A DNA stretch of 64,000 bases from Anisus vortex (GCA_949126835.1 OX421498.1:34727299-34791298); one strand, 5' to 3'. Counted from the first letter of the stretch, positions 26,054 to 38,070 are shown. Numbers and translations are program-made. Notes: a model not told the origin generated them from the sequence alone.

Positions 26054-27493
26054 AATGTGTCTCATATTTTCAATTTACTCTCAATTCAAGTTTCACATTC
26101 CAATTAATCAATATTAAACTGAATTATGACAAGTTAATTGACAATTTAATTGTCTAACTCTAGTTCTTTTTAACTAAAATACTCCTCAATCATCAGTGAG
26201 AGTCAGGTTTTCCATTTTACACATCTTTGTAATATTTGCAAGATCGATTCTGATTAATACTGAAGCGGAGGAACATTTAGATCTGCAACAATGTACTTGA
26301 TTAATGTATTTTTGTAAGAGACCTGTAAGGGTGTGATTGAAATGATTACAATCTAATGGTAATGGTAACACTTATGACAGTTTCACAAAATGATCCACAG
26401 ACCTTTTACAAAGATTCACGATTTTTCAAACGTATGTAGGTATAATACAATAAATCATCAAGATATGACTAGTGTTAGAGGAAAAAAGTTTTTTTTTTTT
26501 TTTGGGGGGGGGGGGGCCAGAAAAGATCTTGTACCGGCATCTTTTTTTTCTCTCGAGGGCCCTGACCATAGGGCTCGGCAACGAGTATGCAAGACTTGGC
26601 ACGCAGAGATATTTTCAATGGCACGAGATCGAGAGACCTCCAAGAAGGAGATTTTTTTAAAGCAAGTTAAAATAACTTACGTCAGCATAATTAATGTCTG
26701 CCATGTAACAAATTTAATGATAATAGTAATAGCGTTGGACATCGTTCAGGAAAGTTTGTGTGCTAGGCCTACTATCTCATCATTGGACCTGTGATGAAAT
26801 TGTTAAAATAGTAAATTTTTATAGTATTTCACCATTTATTGATTTACGTGCCTTCAAGTCTCTAGGCCTACTGCAAAAAAAATGATACTGAATCTGGAGA
26901 TCTGTTGTTTCAGCGAACAACTGGCTTAGTCGAGATAAAGTCTTGAATAGATTCTAATCAATTGAAGGTATGATTCTTGCTGAAATAAAAACACAACATT
27001 TTCAGAATAGAACAGTGGGAGACATGGGCGCCCGCAGGGGGGGGGGGGCAAGAGGGGCACATGCCCCCCCCCCCCCCCCGATTGATTACAAAAAAATTTG
27101 TTGGGACAAAAATAGACAAACACATTTTTATTAAAACATTTATAATTAATTGTAACAACTGCGACTCCTTCCATTGTCATATCGATATCATTATCTTTGG
27201 GGATGCACTCCCCCCCTCCCCCGATGCTCTAATTTTTACTCCATTCACATTTCTCTAAACACTATGATGCGTGCATGAATCATTCCATTACGTATCTCTA
27301 GCATCTCCCTGGAGATAGCTAACTCGGACTAAATGTGAACTATTTGGACCGTGCTGCACTAGCTATTTGGACTGCCGATAGCTCGTCCTAACTTTCGCCT
27401 GGAGTGGTGATCCTAGCCTGTGCTGCAATAACTACATGTATTTGGACCGTCGATCGCACATCCTAGCTTACGCTTGTAGATGTGTGTTTTAGC
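26054..27493. other. Intergenic, with homopolymer G and C tracts; no gene seen
   Basis: Holds T15-G13 at 26489-26516, G12 at 27037-27048 and C16 at 27064-27079, the last two forming a potential hairpin around GGGGCACATGCCCC. 27300-27490 has a loose repeat of TTTGGACCGT and TCCTAGCYTRYGCTG words that resumes after the hAT element at 29676, confirming that the element interrupted it. Confidence 0.5.
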
Positions 27494-28157
27494 CAGGGCT
27501 GTGGAGTCGGAGTCGGAGTCGAGGAGTCGGAGGAAATTTGGGTACCTGGAGTCGGAGTCGGCAAATAATGCACCGACTCCGACTCCGACTCCTACTAAAT
27601 TTAGATTGGAAAAAGACAGGGCTTCTTTTATTTTAAACAACCGATCAATAGGCCTACTGAAATTAGTGAAATGAGAAAGTAAAATATCTGTTTCTTTTTC
27701 TGAGTCCCCATCCCTACTCCAGATCCTATCCCTATTGTCATACTATAGCGGGTCGACACACAAAAAAAGTCTTTTGAACTCTTTGAAATGCGTCATTAGA
27801 CTGAACGTCATATAGACTGCTCGGCGCTCGTATTGAAGACACTATACAAGTGCCCAAATTACTAATTACCGTTAACATTGTTTGTAATGATTTCAAATGC
27901 TAGGACATGGCAAGCGCGGTTTTCTCGGAATGCTAAACACTGCCTTAGTAGGCTATAGGCCTAGGCCATAAGGCCTAAATAAAACGCATCTTAAGCAACT
28001 AGTGTACAAGCATACCTTAATGAAAAGCCTAGAGAGGCTTTTACACATTTACGATTCTTTCCATAATGTAATTAGCGTTCAATAGGCCAACAAAAAAATG
28101 CCGCCTTTACGACTTATATATGACTTACGCACACAACGCACAATTAGGAGCGGCAAT

Positions 28158-28520
28158 CAGTGGCGTTTTTAGGCATGTTCCACATGTTCTATTGGAACAG
28201 GGGCCCCCACACAAAAGAAGCCCCCACACATCCCAAAAAGAAATGTTTGAATGATATCCCCATACTTCGTTGAAAATGTAAAATAAGATGAATTTATTCC
28301 CATACAATTTAAAGCGCTCCAGTTCAACCAAGCTACGTGCAACATAAAATGTATGATTTTACAGAATGTAATATGAATTAACTTAATTAACGGCCTTTTT
28401 CTGAGGTAGGCCCTATGTGGAAGGCAGGGCGAGACCACGAGGGGCCCCACTTTAAATTTGGGAACAGGGCCCCTACATTAATTTAGGAACAGGGCCCCCA
28501 CAATCCTAAATACGGCCCTG
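28158..28520. mobile_element. hAT MITE (363 bp) nested in the 27494-29667 element
   Basis: Ends CAGTGGCGTTTTTAGG and CCTAAATACGGCCCTG, flanked by GCGGCAAT (28150-28157) and GTGGCAAT (28521-28528), a 7/8-matching 8-bp duplication typical of hAT. The interior has GGGGCCCC-type palindromes and no ORF of note. Confidence 0.8.
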
Positions 28521-28559
28521 GTGGCAATATTTATACTTTTCATAGTGTTGCGTTCTGCT

Positions 28560-29271
28560 TAGGGATATTAATTAAACGAAAACCGGAATACCGGATTTCG
28601 GTTTTGAAACCGAAAACCGGTTTTGATTTTCAAAACACCGCACTGTGCTTTATTATTAACGGCACTTTTAAATACATATTCTTTTGATTCCCTTTCAACA
28701 CATTATTTTACAAGTTATCATATATATATATGCCACTTCATATGCTTCTTAATATTATGGTCAACGATAATCGGTAATTTGATTATCACTATTGAAAAAT
28801 TGAAAGCTATTATCAGTTTTAATCAATTAGCCCATATTTTTTTAGTTCCAAAGAATTTTATGGTAAAGAGTACAAAATCATATTGTATTCACACAAATCA
28901 ACCCCTTGAATGCCCTGCAAACACCGGGGTGAAGCCGGCTGGTCCAGCGGTTAGTTCACCGGCCTGTCAACCAAAAACCAACGGACAGGTCGCGGGTTCT
29001 AGCCCTGCCACCGACGGATCCCTGTCGCCCTGCAGGAGTTTTGGGCCTAGTGGACGTAATAATCTTCTATCTAGAAGGAACGTCTGTAAACTTATAAGAT
29101 AAGAAACACTAATTAAGTTTGAAGTATTTTTCAAATAAAACTACAAAATTACGCACATTTGGCTGTTCCGGCATGTGACTTGTGACATTGCGCGGGGGGT
29201 GGGGGAGGGGGAAATCGAAATCCGATTTTCAACCGGTTATGTAGAACCGATAACAGGTTTTAACATCCCTA
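28560..29271. mobile_element. hAT-like element (712 bp) nested in the 27494-29667 element
   Basis: Ends TAGGGATATTAATTAAACGA and TTTTAACATCCCTA, with imperfect subterminal inverted CCGGTTTT/AAAACCGG blocks. A perfect 8-bp duplication GTTCTGCT stands at 28552-28559 and 29272-29279. A family-B SINE is inside it. Confidence 0.82.
28933..29104 (+). mobile_element. tRNA-derived SINE (family B), best full-length copy
   Basis: The tRNA-like head has GGCTGGTCCAGCGGTTAGTT (A-box region) and CGCGGGTTCTAGCCC (B-box region). The core is CCCTGCAGGAGTTTTGGGCC, and the tail has a CTTCTATCTAGAAG hairpin and GTAAACTTATAAGATAAG. The tail resembles that of the LINE ends at 10180-10341 and 19580-19740. Confidence 0.85.
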
Positions 29272-29376
29272 GTTCTGCTGTTACAGGGCACGCAGCGCCC
29301 ATGTGTAACCTAGCCTTTCACGGGTAAGGGATTAACCGTTTGTCCCTTGGAGTCGCCGATCGTGACCTCTACTGAT

Positions 29377-29462
29377 CAGGCCCCACGAGAGGGGGGTACA
29401 GACGGTATGCCGTACCGGGGCCCTCAAGAGTTTAGGGGGCCCATGAATATTTAAAATTAAAT
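29377..29462 (+). mobile_element. Isolated left end of the CAGGCCCC hAT family
   Basis: It matches 24419-24503 closely (CAGGCCCCACGAGAGGGGGG, the GCCGTACCGG palindrome, GGGGGCCCATGAA). No matching right end seen. It lies inside the larger 27494-29667 element. Confidence 0.65.
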
Positions 29463-29842
29463 ACAGTAGACTGTTGGCTTTCCAGCCAGAAGTCCTGTGG
29501 TAATGACATGTAGATGTATGTTGCCTTTCTTTCCTTCAAGGAATGTACAAAATACATTCGCATATTAATACAGAGGAGTCGGAGTCGGGGAGTCGGAGTC
29601 GGAGTCGGAAGCAAAAAAAAATGAGGAGTCGGAGTCGGAACATTTATCTACCGACTCCGCAGCCCTGGTTTTAGCTTCTTCCTGGAGATGTGAGTTCTAG
29701 GTTTAGCCTTGAGTTGTGCATCCTAGCCTGTGCTGCACACAGGTATAAAGCTGATGAGCTTTTGTTTTCAGTTTTTACTGTTAGCGATACGAGTGCTACG
29801 TTGAGTTGATTTCTAATTCGTTTTAAAGTTATTTTAAGATAG

Positions 29843-30595
29843 TTTCAGGGCATCCAAATTCGGCCATGATTCTCCAGAGTCCCTCGCGGCTGACTGTGTC
29901 AAATGCCTTAGTCAGGTCTACAAAAGTGGCATAGAGAGGTACATGTTGTTCCTGGCATTTCTCTTGCATTTGGCGGGCAGCGAAGATCATGTCAATGGTT
30001 CCTCTCCTTCCTGAAACCGCACTGGCTCCCAGGCAATAGACCCTGGTCGAAGTGAGCTGTAAGTCTGTTTAAGAGTATCCTTGCAAGGATTTTGCCAGCG
30101 ATGCACAGAAGCGATATCCCCCTATGGTTGTCGCATGCTTGCCGATTGCCCTTGCGCTTGTAGAGGTGGATGATGGTTGCATCTTTGAATTCACGTGGGA
30201 CTTTTTGTTTCTACATCTCGCAGAACATGGCCGTGAGCTTTTCAACCAGTTTGTGTCCACCTGATTTATTTATTTCGAAAGGAATGGAGTCCGCTCCAGG
30301 AGCCTTGCCGGTAGACAGGAGATCAATGGCCTTTTTTGTTTCCAGCTCTGATGGAGGTTCAGCCATTCCCTCATTGATTGCTATCTGTGGCAGTCGATTG
30401 ATTGCCAAATCGCTGATGGTGGAGTGCATGTTGAGGACACAGTTGAAGTGTTCTGCCCAGCGAGCCAGAATCTTTTCTTTAGATACTATAGGTACAGGCA
30501 TCCAGGCACCGGGTGGTTCTCGAGACGGGATTGCAGCGTCCATTGCTTCCTCCCCACCGAGACCAGTGGCCTCTCGGCAGTGTAATGGACCTCGG
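29843..30595 (-). pseudogene. LINE reverse-transcriptase fragment
   Basis: Minus-strand translation of the open part (30543-30211) includes LARWAEHFNCVLN and KAIDLLSTGKAPGADSIPFE (the GKAPGxDxIP motif before the RT palm). Further 3' in another frame come GISLLCIAGKILARILLNRL, GRGTIDMIFAARQMQEK and FVDLTKAFDTV, the first catalytic Asp region. These are typical of RTE/jockey-like LINE polymerases. A frameshift near 30210, and no endonuclease or YxDD part, show it is dead. Confidence 0.85.
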
Positions 30596-31393
30596 ACCCG
30601 CTGCGGGGGCTGTGCCCCTCGCGTTCGCCCGCCAGTGTATTCTTAATGGGAATGTATCGGCGGTTTACACACTACGCCAGTCCTTGAGGCCACAATTATT
30701 GTGCATATGCCAGGATCAGGTCGACCAGAAACAAATTAAAAATAACAAAAACTAAATACCGAAAAAAATCGTTCTCACTTTAATTTTTATGGTATTGAAA
30801 TATTATTTTCTACGCTTTTTTTATTCTTTACCTTTTTATTGTTTGGTATTGTCGTTTTTTTACTTTTAGATAGTATATAATTGTTAATTTAATATGCTAT
30901 TATTAATAACAAGTCAAGTCAACACAACTGTTTGCTACGTTTTAATACCAGAAGCTTGACAGTAACAATTATTATGCATATGCCAGGGTCAGGGCGACCA
31001 GAAACAATTAAAAAGAACAAATTCAAATACAGACAAGAAACGTTCATTGTCTTTATTGTAATATAGTCTCTTTTCTTTCTCTCTTAACAAAACACATTGT
31101 AGTCATTCGTTTCTCCGTCATTTTGACGGGCATAACCACTAGTAACAATATATAACAATATATATTATAATGCAATTAAAATAAAAATAAGATCCGTAAA
31201 ACCTAATGAATTATGCATAGTATAACATTTTGAATTATTTAACACTGTAGGCCTACTAATAATAAGAGCAACACAAAACCATAAAACTTAATAAAAGTAT
31301 CCCGTCGACAGTCCGGACAAAAAAATAATACAAATAAAAAATTGCCGAAAATCGGAAATTTAAGGGTTGGCAGGTCTGCAACTACTTAAAAAT
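30596..31393. repeat. Non-coding spacer with a roughly 45-bp direct repeat pair
   Basis: ATTATTGTGCATATGCCAGG plus a GACCAGAAACAAATTAAAAA stretch near 30697-30745 recurs with few changes at 30968-31012. Otherwise AT-rich with no gene seen. Confidence 0.55.
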
Positions 31394-32924
31394 CAGTGAT
31401 ACCACTCCTTGGCTTTTCCCCCAAGATCTTGGCCTTTTCGATCCCAACTTGGGATATTGGCATTTTTTTTTCGCGGACCTTGGCTTTTTTAACTTGGCTT
31501 TTCTTTCAAGAAAATATTAGTATTATTTTATGTATTTTAGTGTTAACATTTTTTTTTGGGAAGCAATTAAAAGTCTAAATGCATATGTCATCTTTACTGC
31601 TACAGCAGATTTGGCTAGACTAATAGCGGCACTGAGTCACCAGCGACGGCTTAGTTATATAAGTAAAAGCTATATGATTATTATATAGTATAAAAACAGT
31701 GCCGAGTTGGCAGGAAATTGAGGGAATGGATAAGGCGGCAACAAGGATTGGGAGGGGAGGGTGAAGTGGTATATAATTAATCTAACATCACATTTCATCA
31801 TCATCATCATCATTGCCCGTCACCCCCGGGCTGGTGTATGGGCCGCCAACCACAGATCTCCTGAATCCTCTGTCCTGGGCCATTCTTTCCAATTGAGTCC
31901 AGCTGTACCCCATCTTTTCTGTGTCTGACTAAAGGTCGCGTCGCCAGGTATTTCTTGGGCGGCCCCTTTTCCGCTTGCCTTGCGGGTTCCACTTGAGTGC
32001 CTGTCTGGTGATGTTGGTTGGCGGCTTGCGCAGGGTGTGCCCTATCCAACCCCATCTTCTTCTTCTGATATCCTCTTCTATAGGGCGTTGGCAGGTTCTT
32101 TGCCAGAGGTCGGTATTGTTTATGGTGTCAGGCCAGCGGATCTGGAGTATCCTTCTGAGGCAGCTGTTGATGAAGGTTTGGACTTTGCCAGTGGTAGCTT
32201 TTGTCATTCTCCAAGTTTCCGCGCCATACAACAGGACTGACTTAACATTAGAGTTGAACAGTCTAATTTTTGTATCTAGGGACAGCTCTTTGGAGTTCCA
32301 CATCACATTTGACAACACAAAATTAATTGATCAGACATCATGTTAAACAACCACCGCTGCCGCTTATTGCGAGTGAAGCGAAGAAATATTCCACATCATA
32401 TGACTATGTAGGTTATTAATTAGACAAATAGTGTAAATAAGTAGGGGGGGGGGGGGTAAGGGGGGAAAAGGGTAGGCAAATAGTGTAAAGGGCTGGGGGC
32501 AACATTTTAATCGGAAAAAAAGTACACGGTTTGGGGTGGGAGCAATAATAAATCATGCTTTTTCTGCACTTGTGCATGATTTCACCCTAAACAATTCAAA
32601 AATTATTTTTTTAAAGTTTCAAAAATTGAAACGTAAACAGATCTAATTATTATAACCTAAATTTTGAAAAAAAAACAATTTTCATTTTCATAAACTAAAA
32701 ATTGAACATTTTAAACTATTTTTAAAAATTAAGTTTTTATTTTTTGGGTCCAAAAAAAGGAGGGGGGGGGGAGAGGTGCACATGGGTGAAGTTAATAAAA
32801 AATAAGGGGGGGGGGGGAGGAAAAAATAGGTCACCGAGACCATTTTTATTTTAACTTGGCTTTTCTGAGCTTTTTTTTTAGGAGCTCAACTTGGCTTTTC
32901 TGATATTTCAGAGCGGTATCACTG
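31394..32924. mobile_element. Probable hAT element (1531 bp) with a LINE fragment inside
   Basis: Inverted ends CAGTGATACCACTCCTTGGC (31394) and GAGCGGTATCACTG (to 32924), with repeated CTTGGCTTTT words near both ends. The flanks TTAAAAAT and CTTTAAAA are only similar, so the target duplication is uncertain. The interior holds G-runs at 32445-32456 and 32763-32771 and the LINE fragment. Confidence 0.6.
31800..32345 (-). pseudogene. C-terminal fragment of a LINE polymerase
   Basis: Minus strand reads [20 protein letters not shown] then [43 protein letters not shown] and [20 protein letters not shown]. This is the characteristic region after the RT domain of RTE/jockey-like LINEs. A frameshift near 31930 moves the remainder to another frame. 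It may belong to the same family as 29843-30595. Confidence 0.85.
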
Positions 32925-34177
32925 CTTTAAAATTTATTATAATTTTATCTCAGCTTTAACTGAGATCCATTATTGATTGTCCGTAAATAGGGCCTACAGC
33001 CAATAACTACTTTAAAGCGTAATTGAGTCTTTGTAATTATACAAATTGGGTAGTTATTGTAATGTTATAAATGTACATGCATATTTCTTTATAAATATTT
33101 ATGATATTTCAATATATTTGACAATTAAATCATTTTAACGTTATAAAATGAAAACCAATGATTTTTTTTATTAAGGTAAAAAAACCAGCATGAATATTAG
33201 AAATACAAACGCAAATAAAACGATTTAATTATCTCCCTCTAATTAAATTTATTTGTTTTTTTCGAACTTGATTCTAAAGTGATGCCAAACAAATTATTGT
33301 TGGTAATATAAGAAATATTAGGTATTAATTATTATTTCTTGACACAAACCTTGCTGCTAGTATGCACTAACAAGGTCAAAGGGAAATGACTCCGGAAAGT
33401 CAATTGTATTGTACAAGAGTTATGGGCACTGGGAAGATTGTGGATGTCACAATCTTACGACGTAGTTTGTTCTACTGCGTCTTAGCTTTATAAAGAATGC
33501 TTTGCACGTTTTACATGTGAGACTTGCTTGACTGGGCAAGTCTGATCACGGGGTAAAACACCGGAGGAAAGTTAGTCGACTCGAATATCTAGAAGCGTAT
33601 AGACGTATACGTTAGACTCGTAATTCTACTACATTTTATCAGAATACTAATTCATTTCTTGGACTTATATTATATTATATTATTCATTGGATATTATATG
33701 TGATTGAGATTTAATGTGATTAAATATATTTGTGCTGCAGAAGAGCGTTGTCAGATCACTTGTGATTATAGATATTATATTGAGTTCTTGCAGGAAGGTA
33801 AAAATTACTAGTTTAATGAACTGAACATTGTTGTTCAATGGGGATAACACAAACACCTCATTAACAGCTGCATTATGGTATTCATTTAAGATGTAATTAG
33901 AGGTATAAAATTAATTTGCCTTAACCAGTTGTATAACAAACATTTCCCGCATTAATTGTTTAAGTCGATTTATGGAGTTTAATGTTTAATGTATAATGAC
34001 AACAATTACATAATATAATGCTAGAATATAAGTAGGCCTATCTTATATTTAATATTAAAAAAAGAAAGAAATTGTTTTAGAATAAATTATATTTATGCTT
34101 ATTTAAAGAAGATGGGCATAAAATATTTGTTTAGTGTGATAATATGTCTTTTTCAATTAATGAGCGCGTTGAATGCT
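32925..34177. other. AT-rich spacer upstream of duplicon copy A; no gene seen
   Basis: No supported ORF, RNA or element ends. The only GC-richer stretch is 33350-33560. Confidence 0.4.
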
Positions 34178-35434
34178 CTTCACTAATAATTAATTGTTCA
34201 AGATCAGTTCAGTGCCCTCACGTGGGGGGGGGGGGGGAGCAGAGGGTGCATATGCCCGGGGGCGAAACACATAGAGGCGGAAAATATAAAATAAATATAG
34301 CACTAAACAAAGCAGTTACAGTATGCGGGGGGGGGGGGGCGTCGCTGAAACGTTTGCCTTGGGGCGCTACATACGCTTGTGTGGGTTCTGGGTCAGGTAC
34401 GTATTTCATGTTAGATAAAATATGTTCACAAGTGTAAGTTTAATCAGAGCTGAAAGTAGGGCGAATGCCGAACAGAGGACAATAGTTAACGACCTTCCTA
34501 CGCAGCTTCCCTCCAGATTACTTCCGCAAAAAGCACATTTCAAAGTTAATTTTTTTTTTATGTTTAAAATTCAAATTCATGTATTTTAAAATAACCAACG
34601 ACTTTCCACTAAAAAAAAGAACTAATTTAAGGCATATACGTTGTTAAATGATTTTCAATTGTCTTCTCTGCAAGATATGTCCAGTTTTAACGCAAATCCG
34701 TTCCGGTGGTCTAAAAGTTCAATTGATGTTTGACCCTGTGCCTGTAAATGTAAACTCAATGAAATGTGTCGCTATGCCATTCAGAAAATTTCGGCTTCAC
34801 CAGTCGGTTTTCTTCGTAAAAAATTTTGTGTTTTTTTTTTAAAATCAAGAAATACCTTAATGGCTTCCAGACAAGAAAAAAATCTATCCAAGACTTTACT
34901 TTAACTTAGCCAAAGAACATTGTGTGCAGCTCAGCAGCCGTTAATTATGCTGACGTACGTTGCTGTAATTTACATTAACAAATCTCCATTCAGGATGCCT
35001 TTCGCGTGTTATTGAAAATCTGTCTGGCACCTGTGTCTTAGGTTGCCCACACCTGGTCTAAATACAGAATCAAATTTATTGTGGAAGATGCTCTTCGATG
35101 TGCTCTTGCAATGACTGACCCGATAATAATTGTGATCAGATAAGAAAGACGCAATCTCAACCTTTGACTTTCGTTTTGTTATAAGAAGTATATATTTCAC
35201 AATGTATAATTACATATTATGTCTTGTGATTAAATCACTTTGCTTTAAAAGTGTTCAACTTGTAGCAACGATAATACATTCTAAAAATCATATATTTAAA
35301 ATTAAAATTCGTAACAGTAGCAAATTACAATTATAAGGTAGCGACGACTAAGAATTCTCTGAGTTGGGGGTCGCCACAAGGTGAGAAGCTGTATTAAACG
35401 GTCGCGGCATTAAGAAGGCTGGGAACCACTGTTC
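34178..35434 (-). pseudogene. Truncated hAT remnant (right half) at the edge of copy A
   Basis: Homologous to 46187-47423, ending in the same GGGAACCACTG terminus with TTCTAGGC following. The left end present at 45684 is missing here, so the duplication boundary falls inside the element. G13 at 34224-34236 and G14 at 34326-34339 have expanded here relative to copy B. Confidence 0.7.
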
Positions 35435-36021
35435 TAGGCAATCAACCAGGATGTGTAGAAACTTAGAAACTCTCTATTTTTTTTTCGTCCTTTTTTTTGT
35501 TCTTTTCTAAACTTATTTCTACGTCTGCGCATAAACTGATTGCGCTGCACTACGTAAAAGGGTCAGCGGCTAGTACTTTGCATTAGTATGCTATGCTTTT
35601 GTCTTTCACCATGCCTAGTATTACAAACAGTAGTTTTAATTAATTAGTTTATTTTCTGGCATTATTTTTTAAATGACCAGCCCACCGAGCATGAATTTAA
35701 TCAGTCAGATTAGTATGTTTGGAATTTCTACCTTGAGCGAAACTTTTGTGACTTGCATCTCGTCTTCCTATCTAATTTTAGCAGGCTCCATAGGCATCTA
35801 TCCTAAAAGTGATACAGACTTTTGAGTGTTTGTAATAACATGTACATTTTAGTAAATTTGGTTTGTAGTATTAACGGCTTGGTATAACTTTACAATTATG
35901 GCTGCACTCTATCTTCTTTCCTAGACATTTTCCTAAATGCTTTTATGCAAGAAAACACGAAGCTTGGATACTTTATATTGAAATTTAAACTATTATATGT
36001 AAATTACCATTCGGATTATTG

Positions 36022-36222
36022 GTTTCTGTGGCCACGGCATACGAGGGGATATGTGACCATCACAATACCTAGCCGCCTTTACTTCACCCCAACTAGTGTC
36101 AGGTACCCATTAGAGCTGGGTAGACTCAGGGGGAACCTTCATGTCACGGGAAACATATCAGGATTCGAACCCAGAACTTTCGGATCGCCAGTCGAACGCG
36201 CTGCCGCTCGGCCACTGTGTCC
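36022..36222 (-). mobile_element. SINE (family A), copy A orthologue
   Basis: Reverse copy with CGGCCACTGTGTCC at the head end, GGATTCGAACCCAGAACTTT (B box) and GCTGGGTAGACTCAGGG. The same insertion lies at 48056-48271 in copy B, so it predates the duplication. Confidence 0.8.
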
Positions 36223-36540
36223 ATAACTAGTATACTGCAGTTTAAAACATGCACACTGGGAGAGAACAATACCAACCAATAAGTTCATCATCAGCTGGCT
36301 GGTCATCATTTTGGTCAGTAGCAATATCTTGACCACCTTAAATGTAAACAGATTTTTTGTTTGTACATATATATTTTAATCATACAAAAACAAAACAAAT
36401 TCAATGTTTGTTATTTCCCATTTATCGTATAACTACTCTAGTGACTTCAAGTCAATAATATTATCAAACCAAGTTGTGAGAACTGTCTATATATCTGAAT
36501 AGGTGGAGACACTATTTAATGGAAATGGATAGACTTTAGA

Positions 36541-37013
36541 CTGATAGTAAGCCTAACCTTTTCAGGCAAGACACGAACAATTTTCAAACCGTTGGCATCA
36601 AAGAATACATTTCATATCATTTTGGCAATTTATGTAAAAAAATTTTTTTTTAAATAATGTAGTCTACCTTTTTCATTGTGACGAAACACTTCGTCTATTT
36701 CCAAGTCTAAGTTATCCAGTAGAAATCAAATTCAAAAGGAAATTAAAACTTCCATGAGAAATATAATAATTTTTTAATTTTTTTTAACTACCAATAGGTA
36801 TATTTGTATAAAAGTTGAATAAAAACAACACATTAAATCTACATACATTGTCTCTATACTTTATTACCAATAAGTATATTTATATATAAGTTAAATAGAA
36901 AACAACAACATATTTAAATCTACATACATTGTCTCTATACTGCTCCTCTGTGAAAAAATCACACTTTGATTGACGTTTATAAAAACAGTCCTCCCTGTGT
37001 TTCAATTTTCCTT
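36541..37013 (-). pseudogene. Remnant exons of a small unidentified gene, copy A
   Basis: Exon-like blocks conserved with copy B: 36994-36928 (frame GAC TGT TTT TAT gives DCFYKRQSKCDFFTEEQYRD, donor GTATGT); 36717-36668 (DNLDLEIDEVFRHNEK, donor GTAGAC, but the acceptor reads CTACTG instead of CAG); about 36605-36545 (DANGLK..). The IDEVF..DANG order hints at an EF-hand-like, Cys-containing protein, but the loop is imperfect. A possible upstream exon with ATG at about 37485 (MLSIAILRERTINDFFKS then GTAAGT) does not join these in phase. Probably broken. Not identified. Confidence 0.28.
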
Positions 37014-38070
37014 TTTAAATTAGACATAAATATGACCTAGGGATTAATTTGTTAACATACATTAACATTTAAATAAAAAGATATGTTTTTATACTCAATA
37101 TTTTAAAAAAGTTATAGGCTAAACCTTATAACAAATTTTATAGCATCAGTATAATAGTAAGACGGATTGATTAAAAATGTAAGCAACTTTACCATTCTTT
37201 AAAACTTATTTCCCAACAATTTGTCACCACAAACATTAACATAATAACAAAATAGCTTAAACTTTTCTTATTTAATGTGAAACGAATCCATCTAATATTT
37301 AGATTTTTCAACTTTAAGACTACGATTCCAACAATCGGGAATTCATTTACTTACAAAACTCTCTATGAAACTATTAATAAACTGTAAACTGCTCCTCATT
37401 AAAATACATTATATGTTATTTATACTTACTGATTTGAAGAAATCATTTATTGTGCGTTCGCGCAGAATGGCAATGGAGAGCATGCTAAAACTCCAGATTT
37501 TCCTTTACTGAAAAAACAACAACACGAAATTCTTAATGAATGAAGTTAATATATTGATCTGTATGATTAAATCTGACCTGAATTTACAGCCCTCCTTATT
37601 GTTTCTTAAAGGAAAAAATAGTACTATAAGTCATTTTCTCTCTCGCTAATTTTAGAAAAAAAAAACACAATCCCTGCATCTTTGAGCTATAACTTTAATA
37701 TTAGATATGTAATAATATATTAATGAATATTAATGATATCATGAGATCTTACAAGAAAGAGGGGGGATTATGCATTCAACGCTCTATTATCATTTCATTA
37801 GAAACCGACTAACTTATATAAAGTTGTTTCCCCCAATAAGTGGTATATCGTCAATTCACATACTATTACACACTATTCATTCTGTTCATTGCTTACATCC
37901 TTTATTTTACTGCTTGAGTATTAGATTCAGTAAACAAAAAGTAAGCTAAATATAAAAACAATTTTTTACTTACCTTGACCTTGAGTAATATATTCTATGA
38001 CTTTTGTTTTGCTTTTTTCACAGAAACTAAACAACTTTAATATCTTTGTCACATTCACAATGATGTAGTG

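Larger units (their letters stand above)
27494..29667. mobile_element. hAT-superfamily element, non-autonomous, 2174 bp, with perfect 8-bp TSD
   Basis: Ends CAGGGCTGTGGAGTCGGAGT (27494) and CCGACTCCGCAGCCCTG (to 29667). The target duplication GTTTTAGC stands at 27486-27493 and 29668-29675. Both ends carry iterated GGAGTC/GACTCC hexamers in inverted orientation, probably transposase-binding subterminal repeats. No transposase ORF remains. Two other hAT elements and a SINE are nested inside. 27596-28030 is homologous to part of the pogo-like element at 44294-45510. Confidence 0.88.

Noticed and set aside
34648..34842. Independent small gene on the plus strand
   Set aside because: Antisense to the degenerate hAT transposase that is better seen at 46691-46912.
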